Position numbers and translations under genes: made by a program | Assembly (NCBI GenBank): GCA_037127255.1 | Contig: JBANSL010000004.1 | Span: 16,127,967-16,191,966 of the forward strand | DNA length: 64,000 nucleotides | Source of the DNA: Persicaria tinctoria | Taxonomy: Eukaryota > Streptophyta > Magnoliopsida > Caryophyllales > Polygonaceae | Direction of reading: 5' to 3' | In this document: piece by piece, positions 42,880-54,667 of the stretch | Position numbering within the stretch: position 1 is the first letter of the stretch | Layout: each line of letters starts with the position of its first letter | The notes under the pieces: model-generated | The model's input: only the letters and a program-made list of their open reading frames with translations | What the model was told of the DNA's origin: nothing | Databases searched by the model: none

Positions 42880-43650
42880 AGCAATTTTTGTAAAATTACA
42901 AAAATTAACCCATAAATATGAAAAAGTTGCATTATATTAAAGAAAAAATTGCATTACATCAAAGAAAAAATATTGCATTACATTGAAAAAGTTGCATTAC
43001 ATTAAAGAAAAAATTGTCATCAAAACGTAACCTTGAAAAAATATGGCATCACGAAAACATTACATTGAAAAAATATGGCATCACGGAAAAAAAAAATATC
43101 ATCAAAAAATTGATATCAAAAAAGTGTTATCAGTAGTCAACGGTAAAAAAAATGGCATCAATTGTCAATGTGGCATCACAGTAAACAAAAAAATATCAGC
43201 AAGATTTGAAAAAAAGTGACATTAAAAAAGTGTCATCAATCCATTTTATTATAAAATCAAACGATTTGATTAAAAAAATATCATCAAATAATTACAATAG
43301 AAAAATGGCATCAAAACACTGCTTTGAAAAAGTTGCATCACATTAAATAAAAAAATGTCTTCTAAACATTACCTTGAAAAAATATGGCACCACGAAATCA
43401 GTACCTTGAAAAAAAATATGGCATCAAACGATTTGATTAAAAAAAGTGAGATAAAATAATTACATTAGAATTATAAATTTGGCATCAAAGCACTATGAAA
43501 AATGACATCAAAAAAGTGGCATCAATTGGTTATAAAAAAAAATTATATATAAAAAAAGTGACATCATAATCAACAAAAAATGTCATCAAGATTTGAAAAA
43601 AGTGGCATTAAAAAAATGTCATCAAAAAAATGGCATCATTGTTTTTTTTT
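42880..43650 (+). repeat. Degenerate GGCATCA/TCATCAAAAAA satellite-like block
   Basis: Short A-rich units ending in tggcatca or tcatcaa repeat irregularly across about 770 bases. An inverted relative (ttgatgacattttt) lies at 48480-48800. Confidence 0.65.
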
Positions 43651-43675
43651 AAAAAAAAAAAAATCCGAAAATGCC

Positions 43676-43748
43676 GGTCAACGGTCAACGTTGACCGTTG
43701 ACCAGTCAACGTTGACCGGTCAACGGTCAAACATGTTGACCGTTGACC
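43676..43748. repeat. Palindromic cluster of TTGAC(C) motifs
   Basis: Ten copies of TTGAC or GTCAA, in alternating orientation, are packed in 73 bases, built from the palindrome GGTCAACGTTGACC. TTGACC is the core W-box bound by WRKY transcription factors. The block could be a WRKY-responsive element or simply an expanded palindrome. Confidence 0.7.
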
Positions 43749-44099
43749 TTAATAACCCATTTGGGAAGGGTGCTAGGTTAACTAAATAATTTTATTTGGG
43801 TGGTAGTGAGCTAATTAGATCTTCAAAATGTGTTGGTTGCCAAAAACACCCAATTAAATTTGAAAAATAAAATAAAAATATATCTATATTACAAACAAAT
43901 ATTATATCTATATATACTTGTGCAAATTTTTGTCTTGAAATTTTGGATAATGTTTTCTTAAAAATTAACAGGACTATTTTAGTTTTAAAAAAGTGATAAT
44001 ATCATTTTCAAGATTTTTTTAACAAACCGATATAATATAGTAGTACGAAATATAAATAATTTTTCTCTCTTAAATGATTAAGTTTTGCATATAGTGTAC

Positions 44100-45260
44100 A
44101 CATGTTCGAAATAGGCCCACTCCTTGAAACAAATGATGAAGTCAACGCCACCCATCAATCGCCCAACTCGCCAGCTATGTACTCCGGAGTATCCTCGGAT
44201 ATTTTTGTCTGCTCGTATATCCCAAGGGTTGGGGAGTGGTTGTTCATTCAACGCCCACTACTACTACTGACTTGCTTGTTTTTGGCTTTTTCTTCTAAAG
44301 TCTATGTTTCACATTTTTTTTTATTCTTAATGACTAGATTTAGCTGTTTTATGCGGTATTTAAATTCGATATTGTATGATTTATTTCATTAAAAAGACTC
44401 ATCTTTACCTTCACAAGCGATTAGAGGTGTATGAATGTAACTTCCCAACTATTACACCTAACTGGTTAAATTTCTTCCAAGAAAATAAAATTTGTGCCGC
44501 ATGCACAAACTTTCGTTGTAATTGGGAGAGTGTTCTGGATTTTGAAGTATTTTGCAAATTGTACCGCCTTATTTCCCTCTCTCTCGACCTAATTTCAGAT
44601 CTCCGGTGCTCCCTCACCTAATCTCATTTCTTCGGTGCTCCCTCTTTTCCCTTGCTATGGTAGGTGAAAGAGTTGGCGACGGTGGTGGCGGCGCATCCCT
44701 CCGATTCGCTTGCCGTTCGGATCTCGCCTCCGCTTCACTCTCTTCCAAGGTCGAAGACTCTCCTCGGATCTGCTATCCTTCTCCATCTTCAAACCAAAGT
44801 CCATGATCTAGATCTAGATCTAGACCTACGACAGAGTAAGAAGAAGACAACGATGAGGAAGATCTGGCCTCCTCTCTCGCCATGGATGTTCGTTGAAGAT
44901 CTAGGGTTCAGATTTAGTGCTTTTGATATTCAAGCCTCCTGATTTGCAATCGCACCTTCTCCAATTAATTGTGCTTGATCACTCGTCTTCCTTCTCCTCG
45001 ACGTCCATCAACTCGAAGCCTCCATCAACTCGATCAATTCGGTGCATCCACCGGATCTCCCTCTCAGATCTCTGACACCTCCATCAACTCGGCAGCGCCG
45101 CTCCGGATTTGCGTCGGGATCTGTATTTCGGCCAAAGGAGGTCCACTTCCTCTTTCCATTCCTTGTTTTCCCTTTTGTTGATCTTTTCAATTCATTATGC
45201 AAAGAGGTCCATCTTCTTTGTTTTCCATTGAACTGATTGTAAATATTACAAATTCTCAAC
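44100..45260. other. Gene-like region without an identifiable product
   Basis: Pyrimidine-rich, CpG-containing sequence at 44560-45200 resembles a plant leader exon followed by intron-like DNA. It includes a run of GATCTA at 44806-44824. Open frames on the plus strand (44552-44806, 44664-44942) lack recognised domains. It may be captured DNA or a lost gene's promoter. Confidence 0.3.
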
Positions 45261-45445
45261 ATTCATCTTTCCGTGCTTGAGATAATTTCCTTTCATACTC
45301 TTCCATCTTGCCATGAAGCTGGAGCAACAATAGCTCGACATTGGTAATCCAAACTAATTCCACATCCCAAAAGCTTGCATACCAAATGCCACCTTTTATG
45401 TATTGATTCACCACTTCCATTTTTGCTTCCTTATTAATTTTATAA
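45256..45445 (-). pseudogene. Unidentified coding fragment abutting Helitron C
   Basis: The minus strand reads NKEAKMEVVNQYIKGGIWYA, SFWDVELVWITNVELLLLQL and then HGKMEEYERKLSQARKDEC before a stop. The amino-acid texture looks coding, with a charged helical end. The Helitron terminus at 45450 cuts its upstream side. Family unknown. Confidence 0.4.
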
Positions 45446-45746
45446 TCAACTAGTGTAATACCCGTGCCTTGAAGGCACGGGAGCTTGATCCATTTTAACT
45501 TGAACATCATTTTATATATCTATATAATACTATATTAATATATATACGTGTTTACAACAAAAATATGTATAAAGTATTTTTTTTATAATTAGTTGGAAAG
45601 AGATACGATACAAATTTTGAAAATGATTTAATAAGGTAAAGTAGTAATAATACTCAAACACACCACCTAATATAATTTGAAATAAATATATAATTATTAT
45701 CATTAGCATAGATCTAAAAAGTAAAATATAAGCTCCCATACAAATA

Positions 45747-45981
45747 CTCCCTCCGTTCCAAAATACATGGGTTTTTAGTTTTCGGCACGCTTTTTAAGGA
45801 GCGAAAAACTATATGAAATATTATTTTTTTATATAAATTTTTTATATAGCTTGATACTTATTAGTAATAAGTATCAAATGATATAAAAAATTTGATTAAA
45901 AAAATAATATTTCATAGAGTTTTTCGCTCCTTAAAAAACGTGTCAAAAAAGAAAAGCCCATGTATTATGGAACGGAGGTAG
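45747..45981. mobile_element. Stowaway MITE
   Basis: Ends CTCCCTCCGTTCC and GGAACGGAGGTAG with TA on both sides. The two halves are near-perfect inverted copies (for example aaggagcgaaaaactat and its complement), so the transcript would fold into one long hairpin. Confidence 0.92.
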
Positions 45982-47239
45982 TATTAAAAAATCATAAGCA
46001 CATGATTGTGTGAATAATTTTGAAGATATGTAGATGTACATAACTTATTCATTATTTTCATGAGAACGATGGTTAGAAAGAGAGAGAAATAAATAGTGAA
46101 AATAAAGGTACATAAGATGGTAAAAAAAAGATCCTTAAAAGTAGAAAAGTGATCTAAGAAGCCTCATCCAAGATGTAAAATAAGCATTAGTAATGCTTGT
46201 GAGTCTTAAAATATTATTTATTTTTCGATAGTTATTTAAGATGTCTAAAATAATTACATGTTCGTTGTATGTAGACATTGTGGGGAATATTGCAATCGGT
46301 TAAATATGATAAATCAACAATTTCAATATCCAATAATAAAATCAGCCAAGACTTGACGAATGTTCAATGTACGTAGACGATTAAAAAAGATCACAAATTG
46401 ACATACAACATATCAAATTTAATAATATTTTAGTATAAAAATAGGAAACAAATATGTTTAAAATAGGAAACAAATATTTTAAAATTTCATCAATAATATT
46501 GACCAATAATAAAATATACTTTGAATAAAAAATTCATGTTTAATTGTGAGCGTGACACATCAGCAAAATGATAGTAGAATTAATATTATTAATAGATTAA
46601 TAGATTACCTATTATCGAAATTAATTTATAAAAAATTTGAAAAAATAATATTTTATATAATTTTTACCATCCTAACAAAGCGTGAATGAATATTAAACAA
46701 CATATTTAGCTAAATGAATAGAGAGTAGTAAATTTTAATATGATTGGGATAAATGTGATATAATAAATAAATATTTAAATGAATTCAATCCGTTAAGGTA
46801 ATGAATGCAGGCAATTCGAGTACATCTTTGATTAATTTATTTGAAAATGAAATACTTGCATGGTTGGTGAGAAAATATGAACATATGTGAAAGTTAATTT
46901 ATACTCCGTAGCATTTTATAAACTGACAATTGGATATGGGTCTATGTAGAGTATAAATTTCCAAAAATAAAATATACCAAGATTCAAATTTAAGTTCAAT
47001 GTATGTAGACGAATTATGAGAATATTGCAATCGGAAAAAAAAATGGAAACATGTCTCAATATTTACGGCAATATAACCGAAAATTAAAAAAAAAAGAATG
47101 GATTCAAATCATATTTAAAATAGGAAACAAATATTTTAAAGTTTCCATAATAATATTGACCAATAAGAAAATCTCATTTGAATAAAAAATTCAACTTTAA
47201 TTGTTGGCGTGACACGTCAGCAAAATGCTAGCAGAATTA

Positions 47240-47240
47240 G

Positions 47241-47308
<68 letters not shown>

Positions 47309-47323
47309 TATAAAATATATATA

Positions 47324-47360
<37 letters not shown>
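47240..47360. repeat. (TA)n microsatellite
   Basis: About 120 bases of almost pure TA, with short interruptions (aaaatatata), mark the junction between two Helitron C units. Length may be unreliable in assemblies. Confidence 0.9.
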
Positions 47361-47588
47361 CAATCGGAAAAAAAAAAATGGAAACATGTCTCAATATTTA
47401 CGGCAATATAACCGAAAATAAAAAAAAGGGAATAGATTCAAATCATATTTAAAATAGGAAACAAATATTTTAAAGTTTCCATAATAAATATTGACCAATA
47501 AGAAAATCTCATTTGAATAAAAAATTCAACTTTAATTGTGGGCGTGACACGTCAGCAAAATGCCAGCAGAATTAGTAATATTAATAGA

Positions 47589-48480
47589 TGTTTCTATATC
47601 AATGTTTCTATAATCGTTACATACTTACATGCACATTGGAATTTTGCTTCCAGTAGTGGAATTTTGCTTAGCATATATAACTATGGCTGATTTTGAGGTA
47701 ATTTTTATTTTCCATGTGTGATATTTTTCATAATTTGGCTATTGGTTTCAATTTTAATTTATATTCTTTTGCCTACATAAGTCCTTCATTTCGTTGATTT
47801 CATGTCAGCACCTTATTTCATAGTGGTGATTGGTGCAATATATCAGCGCTTTATTTCATGTCAGCACCTTATGTTTCATTTTGTTGAATATTTATGTTGC
47901 AAAGTTATGGTTCATCTCATAAGTGGATAGCGGCTTCAATTCGTTTGCCTATATAAGTCTTTCATTTCCTCGATTTCATGCCAGCACCTTATTTCATAGT
48001 GGTGATTGGTGCAGTATGTCAACACTTTATTTCATGTCAGCACCTTATATTTCATTACCTCTTTCATACTGTTTTGCTTTAAAAGCCTCTTAGCTCAATG
48101 GTAGAGTGATATGCTTATGCGCAAATACGTGGGTTCGAATCCCGCATAGGCTAAAGTTTATAATAATTCTAGTAATTTGCAAAATTTTGTAATAAATGTT
48201 CAATAATAAGATATATTAATGCAATTTTAAAATATAAATGCATGTGCATATTCTTTCCATAAGGTTGTTTAAGCAAATATAATATAAATATTATATTTGC
48301 ATAGCATAAAAGTTATATTTGCACAACATAGTGTTATATGTGCACAACATTAAGTTATACTTGCATAACAAAAAGTGCTGACAAAAAAAAAAATTATTAT
48401 ATTTATACAACATAAAGTTACATTTGCGCAACAGAAAATGTTGACACGAAAGCACGCTGACGCAAAAAAAATATGATTAA
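47589..48480. other. AT-rich spacer with a ~185-base tandem duplication
   Basis: The phrase tcagcaccttatttcatagtggtgattggtgca and neighbours occur at about 47805-47840 and 47985-48015, within a duplicated block (47755-48060). No gene is visible apart from the tRNA-like unit. Confidence 0.5.
48084..48153 (+). repeat. tRNA-like unit
   Basis: The sequence AGCCTCTTAGCTCAATGGTA .. GGGTTCGAATCCCGCATAGG has A-box and a consensus B-box (GGTTCGAATCC), pairing acceptor ends and a T stem. It is the best-preserved of the four. The anticodon arm again fails to give a clean seven-base loop, so I list it as a pseudo-tRNA or SINE head. Confidence 0.6.
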
Positions 48481-48900
48481 ACTTCATTGATGACATATTT
48501 TATTGATGGCTTTTATTCATTGATGACATTTATGATTATACTTTATTAATCTCACTCATTTGTGATGACATTGTTTGTTGATGACATTTTTATTGATAAT
48601 ATTTTTATACAATTGATAACATATATGAGCATAAAATGTGATTACAATTCATTGATAACATTTTTATTTGATGTCTTTTTTGTTGATGACATTTGTATAC
48701 AAGATGACATGGGACTATGGGAGCATGAAATGTGATTACAATTCATTGATGACATCTTTTATTCATGACTTTTAGTCATTGATGACACATGTGATTAAAC
48801 TACATTTTTATAAAATGTGGAATCATAACAATATCACCTTATTGCACATATAAAAACACAATGCCGGTTTCAAATGTGGCATCAATAGTGGTTGATGACA
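48480..48900 (+). repeat. TTGATGACATTTTT degenerate repeats
   Basis: Variants of attgatgacatttttattgat repeat about a dozen times. This is the inverted counterpart of the block at 42880-43650. Confidence 0.65.
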
Positions 48901-50341
48901 CTTTAATGATTACGTACACTCGTGAGATTTGCACTATATTTAGGTTTTTTGTTCAGTTCTAATAATTTGTTGCAAATTGATCCATGCCTAAAATGGTAAA
49001 AGAAGGAAGAAAAAATTGATCCCATGTCACCTTAATCCATGTATAAAAACACAAGGTCTCTGAAAATTATTCTCCCCTATATAATAATTCATGATCACAT
49101 ATTGATCCCTTTCCAAAGAAAAAATATACAACTACTCAATATATAGATCCAAATTCAAAAAAAAATGTTTGAGCGTCAATTACAAAATGCACTAATAAGG
49201 TCGACATCACCTACATTGAAAATCGAGCATTAGATATTGTCGTCATCAAGCCAATCTGTTTGCTTTTCATCGGACACTAGCTTAGTACCCCGTGCATTGC
49301 ACGGATCTTTATTTAAAAATATACGGAGTATGTTTATATAATTTCATTTATCATATATTGTTGATATGAAATTTACGTTTTTTCTGCACAGCAGACTGCT
49401 CACTAGTGAACAGGGAGGCTTCGGTTCGGGCAACTCCGAGAAGCTTTGAGAAAAATAAACTGCAGGGTTTACGCCAAAGTTTGATTCGACGGCGTCGGAC
49501 CACGGTGATGGTGGTGGCGCAGCCCGAAAATAGGCCAGTTGATCACTTTATGTAGAAACTTCCGACGTTGTTTCGGACGTCTTTCCGGTGAGCTGCTGCG
49601 TCGGGGCTTGCACGGTGGCTTCCTGGGTGTTGGAGGAGACCTGTGGTTGTGGTCCTCGGCCTTGAATTCACCGGAATCGTGGTCGAGGACGATCGGAGCT
49701 AGTGGTGGTTTGTGATCTTCGGCAGATGTTTGTGGGTTTGCAGAGACTGATCGATGAAGATGGATTTAGAGTGAACGTGATAGATAGGATGAAAGATTGC
49801 AATATCCTCTTCAATTTGATTTAAGCAGATCCCCTAAAGATAGTATATATCATGCAATATCCTCTTCAGGTGCGCCAATGTGACCAAGCAAGATCTCTAA
49901 AAAATTAATCCGGTTATTAATTAATTAATTCGGTTATTAATTTATTTAGATAAGATCTCTAAAAAATAAATTCATTAATTCGGTTTATTTATTTATTCAG
50001 ATAAGGTAGGATATACACTAAGATTTGAGAGTTAACTAATTAGATAAGGAAGATAATTACTTAATAAAATTTTCTAATTAGTTAAGATTTGATTATATCT
50101 TCTAAATTAGATATAGATAAGGTAGGATCTAAATACATAATGCACTAAGATATGGGAGCGAGTTAACTATTAGATAAAGTAGTTAATTATTTAATTAGAT
50201 TTTCTAGAATTAGGTAAGATGTGGGTATATCCAAAAATCATGGGATTAGGACTGTAGATATGGATTTAGCCATATATACTCCTTTAATATTATATCTTTA
50301 AACGTACACTCCTTTCATATTATATGTGATTTTCCAAATTA

Positions 50342-50594
50342 CTCCTTCCGTTCGGCAAAACTTGTCGTTTTAGAGTTTTGTTTTTGTTCGGAAAAACTTG
50401 TCATTTTAGATATTTTTGCTTCTACTTTACTAAAATGCCCTTGATTTGATTGATGTGTTGTGAGCTGTAGTTTTTTATAAAGTAAAAAGTAGGGTAATAA
50501 TTGAGGGCAAATTAGTAAAAAAGAAGTGTAATTATTAGTTTTATTAAAAGTTGTGTGGAGAGTTAAAATAACAAGTTTTGCCGAACGGAGGGAG
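50342..50594. mobile_element. Stowaway MITE
   Basis: Ends CTCCTTCCGTTCGGCAAAAC and the complement, with TA on both sides (50340-50341, 50595-50596). 253 bases, non-coding. Confidence 0.9.
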
Positions 50595-50675
50595 TATATA
50601 ATCTTTTAATATTTTGTTATGTGTTGTCCTACTTTAACTAACCTAGATTAGGTTGCTTAATTGTGTCCATTGATT

Positions 50676-50783
50676 TGCATCATCTCAAGTGGTAAAATAA
50701 TGCTCTCGTGTATTTTCAATAAATCATCATCTCAAGTGGTAAAATAATGCTCTCGTGTATTTTCAATAAATCATCATCTCAAG
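50676..50783. repeat. 47-base tandem repeat, ~2.3 copies
   Basis: The unit catcatctcaagtggtaaaa..gtattttcaataaat is repeated exactly twice plus a partial copy. Confidence 0.85.
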
Positions 50784-51336
50784 TAGTTAATTATTTAAAG
50801 AATTGGTTAGGATCTCAACTGAATTGGATAAGCTTTAATTTAACAAACAAATTAAAGCTACGCGGGTTTAATCTTCAACTCGAAATTAAAATAAACAAAT
50901 AAACAATTTAATCTTAAAAAAAAAAAAAGCTACGCCGGATTTATGAAGGAACCAAATCATCAATCATATATACAAAGATCTCAACTAAATTAGAAAAGCT
51001 TTAAAACTTAAGAAGGTCGGATGAGGGATTAGTATTATTAAAAATTAACAAAAAATTAACATAAATAAAGTAATCTTCAAAATAAAAACAAACCTACACC
51101 GAATGAGGGATTTTAGGGGATCCAAATCATCAATCATAAAAATCAAGATCTCAACTAATTTAGATCATTTTTCTCTTTAATTTGTTTTAATTGTTTGTTA
51201 AATTAACACTTATCTAATCGATTAAAAATATTAAAATAAATCGATTAATAAAAAAAAGAAAAAAAAGGGCCACATTAAAGGAGAAGCAGCCACATATCGT
51301 AGACGACTTCTTCTTTAGTATTATATATAATATAGA

Positions 51337-52079
51337 TGTTAATTTTGCATAGCTTTAATTGGTTGAAGTCAAGGTGGAATGTGGCCAATAAATGTTGTGA
51401 AAAGTTTTCAAAGTGAGACCCTAATACCATCTTTATCCACGATACTCCAAATATCATTGATAATTTTTTAAAAGAAAAATTAAAAAAAATGTCAGATTTT
51501 TTTATTAAATCAAGAAATTGATGTGATGTGAATATCATACTATATGATACCCCTTTTATTGGTTTTCCCTCACTTTATAGCATTTTATTATAAAAAATAG
51601 TTATGATACTCAACCCCAATACCACCATTAAAGATGCTTTAGAGGGCCAATAAATGCTAGAACTCGTCATCATTTCATCACCAAGAGACCGGTGTTGTAT
51701 CCAGCTAAATCAATAGCATCTCATTATATAGTCCCAAGAAATCAGTCAACCATCTCTGAAGCAAGCTCCAACGTCACCACAAATCGCCAAAGATAGAGTT
51801 CCCATCCCCAATCTTCAAACAAGACAGACCCACGAACATCCTTATATCAACTGATCAGTAATAACTTCTTCGCTTCCCCTCGAACTAAGGAAAGAGTGGA
51901 CAATCCATAGATAACCCTTATTTTGCAAGCCTGGGAGAGATTTGGTACATACATCGAGTGAGCCGCTTGGATTCTAACTTCTAAGTGTTTGGGCAATCGG
52001 TCGCTGGAGACAAAAAAGGGTAAAATGGGGTGCATGACGCGCGCGTTCATTGAGAGAATAGGGTAAAATATCCAGACTC
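51337..52079. other. Spacer between Helitron B and the Harbinger element
   Basis: AT-rich sequence. A minus-strand open piece at 51847-52050 (SDRLPKHLEVRIQAAHSMYV) has coding texture but no recognised family. A possible small inverted-repeat element (taccatctttatcc near 51434, accaccattaaagatgc near 51622) is too diverged to call. Confidence 0.3.
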
Positions 52080-53037
52080 TAAGGCCGTGTTTGTCAACGG
52101 GGTGGGAGTAGGTGGATGGGGATGGACTTTTGGGGGTGGAAGAGATGGTGATGGAATCTCGGGATGGAAGAGGTTGAGTTTTTAATCCAGTTTTATCCCG
52201 TTCGTGTTTGGTTTTGGTTAAATGTTTATGGGATGGATGACACTGACAAAGACAAATTTGCCCCCACTATTTGACCCGAAAAGACAATATTACCCCTAAA
52301 AAATACCCCTCCACTTCAAACCCCCATCTTCACAAATACCTTTCCCAGTTTGTCGGACGACAGAAGAGGGGGAGGAGGTAAGACCTCGCCTGGGCGACCG
52401 TCACGCCGGAAGCAGCCACCAGCACCTCCGCCGATCCCAAGCGCCACCGACTGCCTTAGCGACGTCGAACTCCATGTAAGTCATGAATCCCTACTTTGCG
52501 ATCTCGGCGCAGTTCTCATTGGTTTTCGATGTCCATTTGATTTTCCTCTAATCGGGGAAATCTGCAATATATGAAAACGGGTTTTCGATGCAATGCTTAG
52601 TAGAGGGTATTCGGATTTTGTTAAGAGCAGATTGGGGGTTCAATTTCGAAAAGGCGAATAATCCCTACGAGATTCTACATAACCCATGTTCGCTTAGGGT
52701 TAACTGATTTTGAATTTAGGGTTATTGAATTGGCGATGAAGTAGGCTAATTGAACAATTTAGACTTATCCCTACTCACGTTCTAACGAGCTGGGAACTCA
52801 TTTTTGGTCCATTGAATTGCATCACTAGGTTCTACTGCTTCAGAGGAAACTCCGGTATTGTGTGACAGAATAACAAATTATTTCATTGATGGGTGTTTAG
52901 TTTCTGTCGTAGTATTCATATTATTAGTTGCGTGTACTGATTGTCTCCTGCTGTCAACATATTTCCGAACACAAAACCGACCTATTCATTCGGTATGCTA
53001 GCGAATCTGGTTTCATTCTTGTTTGGGACCTGCCCAT

Positions 53038-54182
53038 ATGGAGTCCTCTGGCAAAGCCAATGGAAAGGGCAAAGGGAAGGCAACGAAAGCAGCGTCTCGT
53101 TCTGAGGACAAGAACTACGTCCCCCCTGCCTTCTACTGGTCGTTGGAATTGACAAAGAAGTTGATGCATTGTCTCCTCGCTTATCAGCGGGAATATGGAA
53201 AGGATCAATCCTTCAAATGGGGGCCCATCACCACCGCATTCGAGGTTGCCACGGGTAAGAGGTGCAACCAATTCACTCTGAAGAACCGAACTCGCGACAT
53301 GAAGATGATCTATACAGCCTGGGGTAAGTTGAAAAAAGGGGAGACTGGCCTCGGCTGGGATCAGGACGCTGGCACCGTAAAGGCACCTGACGAATGGTGG
53401 GACAAGAAAATCAAGGTATGATGTGCTCGCCTTCCCTTTCCCTTACGTCAATGCAAGAGTGACTGCAATGAACCGAAACTCGTCATGTGACTTGAATTGC
53501 GCAGGAGGATAGCAAATTGGAGAGGTTCCGGAAGAAGGGGATCCCGCCGGAATTGGAAGAGCTGTTCGACCAGGTGTTCGGAGGCACCATAGCCACCGGC
53601 GAGTATTGCGTTGCCCCCTCCATGGACCCGGAAGCTATGGCTGCGCAGGCACATAACGAGGCTCAAAAGAAGAGGCTTGATGACCTCTCGGACGAAGATG
53701 ATCATGACGATGGTGCTGCACCCGGCGCAGGGGTCACTCTTAACTTGTCACAATATCAGGGTGTTGAACAGGAATTCGACGAGCTTTTCAACACCCCTCG
53801 CCCTGAGTCAGGAACGCCCTCCATGACCAACGTTGTCCAGGGCATTGTGGAGGACGATGTCTCACCCTCTAGCCGGCCGGCTGGAGCTCCAAGCACCGGG
53901 GCGTCACAGCAGTCTCGGCCTAAGCGACGCCCAGGTTCCGAGACGACGTCTTCCCGTAGGGCCTCCAAGCGCAATGTTCGCATCTCGGAGGGCACCAGGT
54001 TGTTCGAGCGCAGCGTCGGGGTCATTAAAGACAACGCGCGTGACATCATTGACTTGATGAAAAAGGATAAGGAGCAGGATGAGGTATCGTCCAATGCCCC
54101 CCAAGACACAACGAAAGAAGTGTTGGATGTGGTGAGGTCGATGGTCGGGGAGGGCCTTTTTGCCGAAGGAGACCCCCTATGA
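53038..54182 (+). CDS. Harbinger ORF1: Myb/SANT-like DNA-binding protein
   Basis: Two exons, 53038-53415 and 53505-54182, join in phase at GT..AG borders (donor AAG/GTATGA, acceptor TTGCGCAG) to give 351 residues. After a basic N-terminus (MESSGKANGKGKGKATKAAS), residues 30-125 carry a Myb/SANT-like (Myb_DNA-bind_3) domain: W..ELTKKLMHCL, KWGPITTAFEVATGKRCNQF, LKNRTRDMK, YTAWGKLKKGETGLGWD and EWWDKKIKV. The middle is acidic (DEDDHDDG), then serine/proline- and arginine-rich, and the C-terminus is helical. In PIF/Harbinger elements this protein recruits the transposase to the transposon ends and the nucleus. I start at 53038 because it is the first ATG in this frame. The frame is fully open. 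Confidence 0.85.
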
Positions 54183-54667
54183 TGCTTTAGCTTAGCCATC
54201 ATCAAGTCACCCGAGCGACGTGAGGTGTTCGTTCAGCTTGACAGCAACGTCGCCCGCCTCAAGTGGCTTCGGTGGTTGTATTCGACCAACGACGGGCAGC
54301 AGTTGAGCGCCATCCACCTAGACTGAGCATCGGCGAGCCTTCCATTTTCCCCCACGTACGAGAACATTGTCCGCGTAGCCCCCTAAGTTCACAAATAAGG
54401 ATACAGTTTGAGAATGTGTGTGGAAGACTTATGTATCTCTTTACTTCATGTGTTTGTTTACTGTTGCTTTCAATTACCGGCTCCCGATAATGGTAGATAC
54501 AGTTACATTCAATTACCGCATGTGTCATGTGGCATTGAAATCGTTTTCCCCACTTGTATTAAATATGTATACAGTTATCCGTTATTTCGCCGTTCTTCAT
54601 TGATGTCCAATGTTGTGCGGTAATGTATCGTTGTTGTGATTCCTCAACGAACTCTCTGATTTGCCTC

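Larger units (their letters stand above)
45450..47588 (-). mobile_element. Helitron C with several stacked 5' ends
   Basis: On the minus strand the 3' end is a hairpin CCCGTGCCTTCAAGGCACGG, then TATTACACTAG, followed by T (45449). The 5' end TCTATTAATATTACTAATTC lies at 47588, next to A. Further 5' ends of the same sequence occur at 46596 and near 47235, each preceded by the conserved block tgacacgtcagcaaaatg. Internal units (46280-46596, 46990-47235, 47360-47588) are diverged direct repeats. No Rep/helicase gene. A Stowaway MITE sits inside. Confidence 0.78.
49277..51336 (-). mobile_element. Helitron B
   Basis: On the minus strand it begins TCTATATTATATATAATACT (51336) and ends with hairpin CCGTGCAATGCACGG, then GGTACTAAGCTAG (49277), inserted between A and T. 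The termini match Helitron A. The interior at 49390-49760 is GC-rich and gene-like but unrecognised, probably captured. A Stowaway MITE and a 47-base tandem repeat also lie inside. No Rep/helicase gene. Confidence 0.85.

Noticed and set aside
42311..42932. Minus-strand ORFs up to 192 codons
   Set aside because: They arise from the 96-base tandem repeat and GC-rich low complexity; opposite-strand frames are just as open.
43000..43650. CRISPR-like array
   Set aside because: Plant nuclear DNA; the repeat units are degenerate and there are no regular unique spacers.
47197..47394. ORF of isoleucine/tyrosine repeats
   Set aside because: It is a translation of the (TA)n microsatellite.
51434..51640. 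Small inverted-repeat MITE
   Set aside because: The candidate ends match only loosely and no target duplication was found.
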